Shown: piece by piece, positions 49,726 through 56,888 of the stretch
Numbering within the stretch: position 1 is the stretch's first letter
Layout of the letters: every line of letters starts with the position of its first letter
Assembly (NCBI RefSeq): GCF_017301735.1
Contig: NZ_CP071090.1
Span: forward strand, 6,376,001-6,440,000
Direction: 5' to 3'
From: Pyxidicoccus parkwaysis
Lineage (GTDB): Bacteria > Myxococcota > Myxococcia > Myxococcales > Myxococcaceae
DNA: 64,000 nucleotides
The notes under the pieces: generated by a model
Databases searched by the model: none
Told to the model about the DNA's origin: nothing
Seen by the model: only the letters and a program-made list of their open reading frames with translations
Position numbers and translations under genes: made by a program

Positions 49726-50712
49726 TCAGGCTCCCTCGCGGTACAGCACCTTCTTCACCGCGTCGATGATCTTGGGCGCGTCCGGCTGGGTCGCGTTCTC
49801 CAGGTTCGCCGCGTAGGACATGTTCACGTCGAGTCCCGTCACGCGATGCACCGGCGCGTCCAGGTCGTCGAACGCCTTCGACTGGATGATGTCCACCACG
49901 GAGGCACCCACGCCCGCGAGCGCCCAACCCTCTTCGACGATGACCACCCGGTTCGTCTTCCGCACGCTGGCGAGGATGGCTTCCTCATCCAGCGGCCTCA
50001 GCGTGCGCAGGTCCAGCACCTCCGCGGAGATGCCCTCCTTCGCGAGCTGCTCGGCCGCCTCCATGCAGAAGTAATACATGCGGCTCCAGGTGATGATGGT
50101 GACGTCCGTGCCCTCGCGCTTGACGTCCGCCTTGCCGAGCGGAACGACGTGCTCGCCCTCCGGCACCTCACCCTTGAGCGCGTACAGGCGCTCGCCCTCG
50201 AACATGATGACCGGGTTCTCGTCGCGGATGGCCGCCTTGAGCATGCCCTTGGCGTCCGCCGGCGTGGCCGGGGCAATCACCTTCAGGCCCGGGAAGTGCG
50301 CGTAGTTGGCCTCGAGCGCCTGGCTGTGCTGGCTGGACAGCCGGCCGCCCGCGCCGCCGGGGCCGCGGAAGACGATGGGGCAGCGCAGCTGGCCGCCCGA
50401 CATGTGGCGCAGCTTGGCCGCGTTGTTGACGATCTGGTCCATCGCGAGAATCGCGAAGTTCCACGTCATCATCTCCACCACGGGGCGCAGGCCCACCATG
50501 GCGGCGCCCACGCTCATGCCGGTGAAGCCCAGCTCGGAGATGGGCGCGTCGATGATGCGCGCGCTCCCGAACTTGTCCAACAGGCCCTGCGACACCTTGA
50601 AGGCGCCGTTGTAGCGGCCCACTTCCTCGCCAATCAGGAAGACGTTGGCGTCGCGCTCCATCTCCTCGGCGAGCGCCTGGTTCAGCGCCTCGCGGTACAT
50701 CAACTCGGGCAT
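49726..50712 (-). CDS. pdhB: Pyruvate dehydrogenase E1 component, beta subunit
   Basis: With E1-alpha it decarboxylates pyruvate on thiamine diphosphate. The 328-residue length is typical. Family features: REALNQALAEEMERDANVFL and IGEEVGRYNGAFKV (the Glu that activates thiamine diphosphate), DAPISELGFTGMSVGAAM, RGPGGAGGRLSSQHSQALE, EEGWALAGVGASV and GLDVNMSYAANLE. It starts 56 bp downstream of the E1-alpha stop and ends 6 bp before the E2 start. A branched-chain oxoacid dehydrogenase beta subunit is the main alternative, but RGPGGAGGRLSSQHSQ favours pyruvate dehydrogenase. Confidence 0.93.
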   Translation of the reverse strand: MPELMYREALNQALAEEMERDANVFLIGEEVGRYNGAFKVSQGLLDKFGSARIIDAPISELGFTGMSVGAAMVGLRPVVEMMTWNFAILAMDQIVNNAAKLRHMSGGQLRCPIVFRGPGGAGGRLSSQHSQALEANYAHFPGLKVIAPATPADAKGMLKAAIRDENPVIMFEGERLYALKGEVPEGEHVVPLGKADVKREGTDVTIITWSRMYYFCMEAAEQLAKEGISAEVLDLRTLRPLDEEAILASVRKTNRVVIVEEGWALAGVGASVVDIIQSKAFDDLDAPVHRVTGLDVNMSYAANLENATQPDAPKIIDAVKKVLYREGA

Positions 50713-50767
50713 CGTCAGCTCCGAAGGGAATCGAAGAAAAAGGTTTGGATTGAGGGACTCGTGGGGA

Positions 50768-51892
50768 CTAGCGGCTCAGGCCCGCCTTCTTGTCGGCCTG
50801 CTCGGCCTGCTCGCGGGGCTCGAGGTCCCACGTCACCTTCAGCTCCTGGCCGCTCGGGTACTTCGGCCAGTTGGTCACCTTCACCCCCAGCACGCGCTCG
50901 CGGGGACGCACGTCCTGCTCGCCCTCTTCCACAATCGTGTCCCGCCACAGCTCTTCCACGCTGGGCTCGGGGGACTCGTCCGCGAACTTCACCGCCGCGT
51001 CCACCTGCGCCTTCACTTCCTCGTCGATGGCCTCGAAGTCGGCGTCGACGGCCAGCTTGTTCTTGAGGGCGTGGTCGCGCAGCTTGGGGATGGGGTCGTT
51101 CTTGCGCTCGTCCTCCACCTCCTGCTTGCTGCGGTAGGTGGCGGGGTCCGCCATGGAGTGGCCGCGGAAGCGGTAGGTGTTGGCCTCCAGCAGCACCGGG
51201 CCCTTGCCCGCGCGGCAGTACGCGGCGGCGTCCTTCACCGCCTCGTACATGGCGAGGCAGTCCATGCCGTCCACCGGCTCGCCACGCATGCCGTAGGCGG
51301 ACGCGCGCTTGTAGATTTCAGGCACCGCGGACGTGCGGGCAATGGCCGTGCCCATGCCGTAGCGGTTGTTCTCGCAGATGTAGATGACCGGCAGCTTCCA
51401 CTTGGACGCCATGTTGAACGTCTCGTGGAACGAGCCCTGGTTGGCCGCCGCGTCGCCGAAGTAGCAAAGCGTGACGCGGTCCTCGTTGCGATAGCGGCTG
51501 GCGAAGGCCATGCCCGCCGCGAGCGGAATCTGCCCGCCGACGATGCCGTAGCCGCCGTAGAAGTGGTGCTCGATGTCGAAGATGTGCATCGAGCCGCCCT
51601 TGCCCTTGCTGTAGCCGGTGCCCCGGCCGAACAGCTCCGCCATCACCATGCCCGCGTCGCTGCCACGCGCCAGCGGCTGGCCGTGGTCGCGGTACGCGCT
51701 CAGCATGTAGTCGTCCGGACGAAGGGCCTCGTTGGGGCCCACCGCCACGGCCTCCTGGCCGATGTAGAGGTGGCAGAAGCCGGCGATCTTCCCCAGCGTG
51801 TACTGCTGACCCGCGCGCTCCTCGAAGCGACGGATGAGGTACATCTTCCGGTACATCGTCAACAGCTGTTCCTTCGAGTACGGGCTGGCCAC
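50768..51892 (-). CDS. pdhA: Pyruvate dehydrogenase E1 component, alpha subunit
   Basis: Thiamine-diphosphate-binding half of E1. From GTG 51892, which has GGAGG 9 nt upstream, it is 374 residues; earlier in-frame GTG 51934 and ATG 51928 lack such a site. Motifs: YRKMYLIRRFEERAGQQYTL, GFCHLYIGQEAVAVG, YRDHGQPLARG, GKGGSMHIFD, the thiamine-diphosphate motif starting CYFGDAAANQGSFHE and ending in ENNRYGMGT, and the phosphorylation-loop-like YRFRGHSMADPATYRS. First gene of E1-alpha, E1-beta, E2. The C-terminal ~40 residues are a charged extension. Confidence 0.94.
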   Translation of the reverse strand: MASPYSKEQLLTMYRKMYLIRRFEERAGQQYTLGKIAGFCHLYIGQEAVAVGPNEALRPDDYMLSAYRDHGQPLARGSDAGMVMAELFGRGTGYSKGKGGSMHIFDIEHHFYGGYGIVGGQIPLAAGMAFASRYRNEDRVTLCYFGDAAANQGSFHETFNMASKWKLPVIYICENNRYGMGTAIARTSAVPEIYKRASAYGMRGEPVDGMDCLAMYEAVKDAAAYCRAGKGPVLLEANTYRFRGHSMADPATYRSKQEVEDERKNDPIPKLRDHALKNKLAVDADFEAIDEEVKAQVDAAVKFADESPEPSVEELWRDTIVEEGEQDVRPRERVLGVKVTNWPKYPSGQELKVTWDLEPREQAEQADKKAGLSR

Positions 51893-51955
51893 CGCGGAAT
51901 GCCTCCATGCTGGCCGCCCCTCTTTCATCCTCACGGGGCGGCGAACGCCGTGCGC

Positions 51956-51983
51956 CTCATAGCGCGCGGCAGGGGGACTTCAA
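51956..51983 (-). promoter_or_regulatory. Possible promoter of the pyruvate dehydrogenase operon
   Basis: On the minus strand TTGAAG (51983-51978), 16-bp spacer, TATGAG (51961-51956). Four of six bases match at each box. This would start the mRNA about 57 nt before the GTG at 51892. The surrounding sequence is AT-rich for this genome. Confidence 0.3.
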
Positions 51984-52031
51984 AGCGATACAAACCATTC
52001 TGTGCCACGCCTGTCTTTCAGGCGCGGTGCG

Positions 52032-52055
52032 TCACGAATCGACTCACGAATCGAC
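52032..52055. repeat. 12-bp tandem repeat duplicating a stop codon
   Basis: TCACGAATCGAC occurs twice head to tail (52032-52043 and 52044-52055). Read on the minus strand each unit encodes Val-Asp-Ser-TGA, so the HAD-like gene ends, and the same four codons follow once more. Confidence 0.8.
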
Positions 52056-52790
52056 TGCGAAATTCGGGACGGAGACGATGCCCTCCAGCAATTCCACGGG
52101 CCGGCCGGAATGGTCGGTGGCCAGATGGATGACGGTGGCCTCGGGAAACTTGCGTCGGTAGTCGTTGGCGTGCGTGGGCTCATTGTCGAAGGCGGCCACC
52201 ACGGTGCCCAACCGGCCCAGCTTCGCGTGGGCCTCCCGCTTGAAGGCGTCATCGTCCTCCTGGAGCGTGGGCTTCATGACGAGGTGCACCTGCTTCTCGT
52301 CCGGAATGGCCAGCCCATGCTGGCGCATGCAGGACACGGAGCCCTGACGCATGCCCTCGTGCCGGCCGGTGACGTAGACGAGCAGTGCGCCCGTCCCCAC
52401 CACCGCGTGCGTGAAGGCGGCCGCTCCTTCAATGGCCACGTCGGTCACGCAGTAGTCGCTGGTGAAGAAGCGCTCCACCCAGAAGCGGCGGGCCTCGGGG
52501 AAGTGGGCCTCCACCTGCGCCTCGTCGAGGCCGCAGGCGCGCATGGCCTCTCGCATGTCCCAGCCCGTCACCCAGTGGCGGGGCTCGCACGCGGCCAGTG
52601 TGGCCAGCGAGCGCGAGGCGCCGAACTCGCGGAGGATGCGGGCCTGCCGGGGCCGGTTGTCGAAGAGGGTGGAGTCCAGGTCGAACGCCAGCACCGCCCG
52701 GGGACCGAGCGAGCGGGCGCGCGTCAGGATGCCTCGCAGGGTGTCCCGCCAGTCGTCGCGGATGCGTTTCTTGAAGTCGTCGTAGGCCAT
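52044..52790 (-). CDS. HAD-like hydrolase
   Basis: A 248-residue protein from ATG 52790. HAD motif I is LAFDLDSTLFDNRPRQARIL (nucleophile and acid Asp near 37 and 39); motif II is the Thr in VYVTGRHEGMRQG; a Lys in VMKPTLQEDDDAFK follows, and motif III is VVAAFDNEPTHAND with the acidic pair. The cap is short. This pattern occurs in uncharacterised HAD phosphatases; no substrate can be assigned. It lies 53 bp downstream of the large membrane protein on the same strand. Its C-terminus abuts a 12-bp repeat. Confidence 0.75.
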   Translation of the reverse strand: MAYDDFKKRIRDDWRDTLRGILTRARSLGPRAVLAFDLDSTLFDNRPRQARILREFGASRSLATLAACEPRHWVTGWDMREAMRACGLDEAQVEAHFPEARRFWVERFFTSDYCVTDVAIEGAAAFTHAVVGTGALLVYVTGRHEGMRQGSVSCMRQHGLAIPDEKQVHLVMKPTLQEDDDAFKREAHAKLGRLGTVVAAFDNEPTHANDYRRKFPEATVIHLATDHSGRPVELLEGIVSVPNFAVDS

Positions 52791-52845
52791 GAGCGCGGGG
52801 GAGATTACCCGCGCCCGCGCATGGGCGCCGCCGAAACCGTGCCGC

Positions 52846-54417
52846 TCAGGCGGCCGACTGCCAGGGCATGGTGCCGGGAGGCGTGCCGGGGGACGAGGAC
52901 TCCGGGAAGCACTGCATGCGCTGGATGCCGTTGCGGTCCAACACCAGCCGGACGAACTGCGTCGTCTCCTGGCGGCGGTCCGTCTCCTCCTCCTCCACGG
53001 TGAAGCGGAACACCACGTCCACCGGGTAGCGCTTGGCGCCGCGGATGTGGCCCACGGACAGGTCCGCCAAATCGACGTACTCCAGCGCCAGCTCCGGCTC
53101 GTCCATGTCGCGCAGGAAGCGCCCCACGTTGAGGCGCAGGATGTCCGTGACACCGGACAGGCCCCGCTCGGTGCGCGGCATCAGGCGCGCGTCCAGTTCG
53201 ATGTCCTTGCGGTAGCGGATGACCGTCTCCGTCAGCTCGCCCTGGGACGCGGTGAGGAAGTCGTCGCGGTGGCGCAGCGCGGACACGGACTCGGGGACCT
53301 TCAGGCTGGGGCCGTAGTCCACCCGCTCCTCGCACGTGCCGATGGAGCGCTTCGTCACCGGGTCCACCAAATCCATGGTCCGGTCCGCCAGGTGCGTGGC
53401 CGCCACGCGGCTGAGCATCTTCCGCATGCCCTCCTTGATGCGGTCCTTCACCATGTAGCCCACGACGAGGATGAGGAAGAAGTTGAGGCTCGCCTGCGCG
53501 AAGCGCGCCTGCGCCCAGAAGGCCACCGCGGTGGCGAACGTCATCGCCACGCCCGCCGCGAGCGCGAAGAGCATCTCCTCGAAGCCCTGCCGCCTCTGCT
53601 TCCGCTTCGAGGAGAGGAACAGCACGTTCATGCAGAACTTCTTCAGGAAGCCCAGCCGCTGGATGTACTCCTCGTTGTCCCCGGTGGGGCTCAGCACGCT
53701 GCGCAGCCGGTGCTCCTTGCGGTAGGCCTCCTCGCGCAGCACCGCCTCCATCAATCCCTTGCGCAGCCCCACCCACGGCTCCGCCTTGGGCAGCGCCTTC
53801 ATGTCCGCCACCGCGCGCCGGAAGCCGCCCTCCACGAGGAGGCTGACGTACTCGTCCACCAGCCGCAGCGCCGCGCGCGGGCGCTCCTGCAGGCGCAATT
53901 CCCCCGCCGAGCGCAGCCACGCGCGGAAGCGCTCCAGCACCGCCGTGACGCCGGACTGCATGGCGACGACGTCCGCCTCCAGCACCGCGCACGCGTCCTG
54001 GGGCAGCGGCGTGCTCGAGCCCTCGCAGCGCGACTCCACGCCCACCGCGAAGCGGCGCAGCGCCCCGCGCAGCACGCAGGAGAGCAGCTTCGCCTGGTAG
54101 ACGATGTCGCTCTCGGTGCCCATCCCCGTGCGCAGCCACGTCTCCAGCTTCACCAGCGGCGAGGCGTCCGACGAGAGCAGCTCGTCCACCGCCATCACCG
54201 GCGTCTTGAAGCGCACGTAGTTGTGGATGTCCGCGTAGAAGTCCGCGCGGGGGTACGTCTCCGAATCGATGTTCAGGCTGCCGGGCAGGAAGAGATACGC
54301 CTCCACGAGGTAGCGCGTCTCGTCCGTTCCGGAGGGCTGGTACTCGAGCTTGATCTCGAACTGCTTCCGGTCATGGACCTCGAAGCGGCTCTGCAATGGT
54401 GCGGGTGCCTGGGACAC
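52846..54417 (-). CDS. Large membrane protein of unknown function
   Basis: A 523-residue protein I do not recognise. A soluble N-terminal half (about 1-285) contains DRKQFEIKLEYQPSGTDETRYLVEAYLFLP (read as DRKQFEIKLEYQPSG then TDETRYLVEAYLFLP) and several charged helices. Two adjacent membrane helices (about 288-330: MLFALAAGVAMTFATAVAFWA, then ASLNFFLILVVGYMVKD) are preceded by a basic patch (SSKRKQRRQ). The C-terminal ~180 residues are soluble again (DPVTKRSIGTCEERVDYGPS, LALEYVDLADLSVGH). No catalytic motif. Both soluble parts should be cytosolic. It looks like a conserved hypothetical of the lineage, possibly with the HAD-like gene behind it. Confidence 0.65.
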   Translation of the reverse strand: MSQAPAPLQSRFEVHDRKQFEIKLEYQPSGTDETRYLVEAYLFLPGSLNIDSETYPRADFYADIHNYVRFKTPVMAVDELLSSDASPLVKLETWLRTGMGTESDIVYQAKLLSCVLRGALRRFAVGVESRCEGSSTPLPQDACAVLEADVVAMQSGVTAVLERFRAWLRSAGELRLQERPRAALRLVDEYVSLLVEGGFRRAVADMKALPKAEPWVGLRKGLMEAVLREEAYRKEHRLRSVLSPTGDNEEYIQRLGFLKKFCMNVLFLSSKRKQRRQGFEEMLFALAAGVAMTFATAVAFWAQARFAQASLNFFLILVVGYMVKDRIKEGMRKMLSRVAATHLADRTMDLVDPVTKRSIGTCEERVDYGPSLKVPESVSALRHRDDFLTASQGELTETVIRYRKDIELDARLMPRTERGLSGVTDILRLNVGRFLRDMDEPELALEYVDLADLSVGHIRGAKRYPVDVVFRFTVEEEETDRRQETTQFVRLVLDRNGIQRMQCFPESSSPGTPPGTMPWQSAA

Positions 54418-54491
54418 ACCCGCACTCTACGTTACCTGCCTGTCACGCGGGAGTGACCCTGACGTGACACGTCCTCCGGGCCACAACCACC

Positions 54492-55964
54492 CTAGCCCCG
54501 GGTACCAGTACGGGGGGCGGAAGCGGCTTCCGCCGGGGACGGAACGGGGGCGGCGGTGGGCAGGGAGGCCCCCTTGGGTTGGGGCTTGGCGTTCCACACC
54601 CGGGTGGCCAGGAGCAGGCCCACCACGGCGAAGGGCAGCATCGCCACTGGCCAGGGCTGCCAGTTGGCCGCCACCTTCGTCGCGTCCCCGGTGGGGAGGA
54701 TGATGCCGTAGACGAAGGCGTGGAAGGCCGTGCCGCCGTACACCGCGCCGTCGATGATGCCCACCACCACGCCCGCGTTCTTCTTGCCGCCGAAGTCCAT
54801 GGTGGCCGTGCCGGACAGCATGCCGTGCACGCCGATGACGCACAGGGACATCCACACCACGGCCCAGCCCAGGCCCACGCTGCCCATCAGGAAGCACGCG
54901 GCGGTGGCCCCCACCAGCAGGCCGGCGTAGAGCACGGCGGACACGGGGCCGCGGCGCGAGTCGAAGATGCGGTCGCTGATGACGCCCGCGAACATGCCGC
55001 CGAGGATGCCGGCCACGCACGACAGCATGCCCCAGTTGGTGGCCACGAAGTCGCTGCCCTGGCCAATGGCCTTGGCGTACTTGGGGAACCACTGCAGCAC
55101 GGCGTTGCGCAAAAAGCCGCTGCAGAACTCGATGGCGAGGATGACCAGGATGGTGCGGTTGGTCAGCATCTTCTTGAACACCGCCACCACGCCCAGCGGC
55201 GCGCCGGTGTCCCCGCTGGACGCGTCCGCGGTGTCGAAGTCCTGGTGGCCCGCCTGGCTCGGGTTGTCGCGGATGATGAAGAAGTCCACGACGACGAAGG
55301 CCAGCAGCACCGCCGCGGGCACGAAGAAGACCCAGTACACGGACGACGCCTGGAGGATGAGGCGGCTCCAGTCGAAGGCGAAGTACAGGCCCAGCGAGAT
55401 GAGGATGCCGAAGACGCCGCCCAATTGGCCGCGCTCGCGCACGTGGAACCACGCCGCGTTCACCTTGACGATGGAGACCGCGCCGAAGCTCTGGAAGTAC
55501 ATGTTGACGGCGTAGAGGAAGGACAGCGTCGCCACGAGGCCGCCGGGCGGCGCCCAGCCCTTCTCCAGCACCGCGTACACCACCGCGCCCATGAGGATGT
55601 TGGCCACGGCCGAGCCACCCGCCGACAGGAGGATGGTGACGCGGCCGCCCAGCCGGTCCGTCAGCGGGCCGTTGAGGAGGAAGGCCACGCCATAGACGAT
55701 GGTCCCCCACATGAAGATGGTGGCGAAGTCCGCGTTGGAGGTGCGGTCTCCCATGGCGCTGGTGGCCACGTTGACGTTGTAGCGCCCCATGTAGAGGAAC
55801 GCATACGTCAGGCCCAGCGGGAACCAGTTGTAGAAGCGGCGGCGCTGGAACGCCTTCGAGTGCCCGAGCTCCACCTTGGGCAAGCGGGCCATGACGAGGG
55901 CGATGGCCCCCAGCAGGATGAGGATGGGCAGGAGCTGGGCCAGCCAGGGGGGCAGCGACGACAT
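54492..55964 (-). CDS. MFS transporter, organophosphate:phosphate antiporter (GlpT-like) family
   Basis: The 490-residue inner-membrane protein has about twelve transmembrane helices in two halves separated by a cytosolic loop (about 235-255, DFDTADASSGDTG). GlpT/UhpT family traits are FLYMGRYNVNVA near helix 1, GPLTDRLGGRV after helix 2, GVFGILISLG and GGMFAGVISDRIFDSRRGP. Such proteins exchange a phosphorylated organic compound for inorganic phosphate, but the two substrate arginines cannot be placed with certainty. An extra N-terminal helix (LLPILILLGAIALVMARL) precedes the core. It lies downstream of no obvious partner gene. Confidence 0.85.
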   Translation of the reverse strand: MSSLPPWLAQLLPILILLGAIALVMARLPKVELGHSKAFQRRRFYNWFPLGLTYAFLYMGRYNVNVATSAMGDRTSNADFATIFMWGTIVYGVAFLLNGPLTDRLGGRVTILLSAGGSAVANILMGAVVYAVLEKGWAPPGGLVATLSFLYAVNMYFQSFGAVSIVKVNAAWFHVRERGQLGGVFGILISLGLYFAFDWSRLILQASSVYWVFFVPAAVLLAFVVVDFFIIRDNPSQAGHQDFDTADASSGDTGAPLGVVAVFKKMLTNRTILVILAIEFCSGFLRNAVLQWFPKYAKAIGQGSDFVATNWGMLSCVAGILGGMFAGVISDRIFDSRRGPVSAVLYAGLLVGATAACFLMGSVGLGWAVVWMSLCVIGVHGMLSGTATMDFGGKKNAGVVVGIIDGAVYGGTAFHAFVYGIILPTGDATKVAANWQPWPVAMLPFAVVGLLLATRVWNAKPQPKGASLPTAAPVPSPAEAASAPRTGTRG

Positions 55965-56061
55965 GCAGCGACCTCGGCAGTGGGTGACGGAACGGGGCGC
56001 ACCCTACCCCGCTTCCCCGGCCACGCGAAACCCGAGCCTCGCCGCCCTCACTCTCCGTCCC

Positions 56062-56745
56062 TCACGCCTGGCGGGCGAGCAGCCGCGTCAGCGCGACTTC
56101 CGTCTTCGCATCCGGGATGTCACCGCGCCGGCACGCGTCCAGGACCTCCTGGATGGGCCGCCAGTGCAGCTGCGTGCTCTCCTCCAGCGGTGAGCCGTCC
56201 CCTTCCGGTTCCTCCGGAGCGAGGCCCGTGACGTCCACCGCCGCGGGGAAGACCTTCTCGGAGAGGATGCCCGGCGCGAGGAAGAAGGCGCCGCCCAAGA
56301 GCTGGATGTCCGCGGGCTTCACCGCGAAGCCGGCCTCCTCGCGCACCTCCTCCGCCGCGCGCCGCTTGAGGCCCTCCTCGCCCTTGTCTTCCGGCTCCAG
56401 GAGACCCGCGACGATTTCCTCCACCCGCAGGTAGCCCACCGCCGGGTCCGGCACCGTCATGGCGTCCCGGTTGTCCTTCCGGAAGTACGCCGCGGGCCGC
56501 AGGTTCATCCGCGTCAGGACCTCCAACAGACCCGACGCGTCGCGTCGGAAGACGAGCACCGCGACGGCGTCCAACCGCGGCCGGTCCACCACGTCCACCC
56601 GGTACACCGGAGAGGCGCTCCCGTCCGAGCGCCGGTTCCGGCAGCGCAGCCGCCGCACTCGGAGGAAGCCCTCGTCGCAACGCGCGGTAGACGAGAAATC
56701 CTCGATGATCTCGATGTCAGTCACACTGGAATGGCTGGGCTTCAT
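56062..56745 (-). CDS. NUDIX hydrolase
   Basis: The 227-residue protein from ATG 56745 resembles ADP-ribose-pyrophosphatase-type NUDIX enzymes. The NUDIX box region reads GEEGLKRRAAEEVREEAGF (about residues 122-140). It keeps the metal-binding EExG core, but the Arg of the classical REUxEExGU motif is Glu here. The N-terminal beta domain (FLRVRRLRCRNRRSDGS, PVYRVDVVDRPRLDAV) and late beta strands (FPAAVDVTGL) fit. An ATG 33 bp upstream is a less likely start. It diverges from the 5'-nucleotidase lipoprotein gene; the 143-bp gap should hold both promoters. Confidence 0.83.
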   Translation of the reverse strand: MKPSHSSVTDIEIIEDFSSTARCDEGFLRVRRLRCRNRRSDGSASPVYRVDVVDRPRLDAVAVLVFRRDASGLLEVLTRMNLRPAAYFRKDNRDAMTVPDPAVGYLRVEEIVAGLLEPEDKGEEGLKRRAAEEVREEAGFAVKPADIQLLGGAFFLAPGILSEKVFPAAVDVTGLAPEEPEGDGSPLEESTQLHWRPIQEVLDACRRGDIPDAKTEVALTRLLARQA

Positions 56746-56888
56746 GTCCGCCTGCTCTCCTGGCGAATAGGAACGCAATGGGTGGGAGTAGGAATGCCAT
56801 GGCTGCGTTGCTTGCCGGACAGAGCCTGATCCCGTACGGTGCGCCCGCTTTACCGTTGTCCTCCCCCTGAAACACGGAATCTCTCTTG

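Noticed and set aside
51985..52010. TGGCAC on the minus strand upstream of pdhA as a sigma-54 promoter
   Set aside because: The second half (TTGC at -12) is absent at the required spacing.
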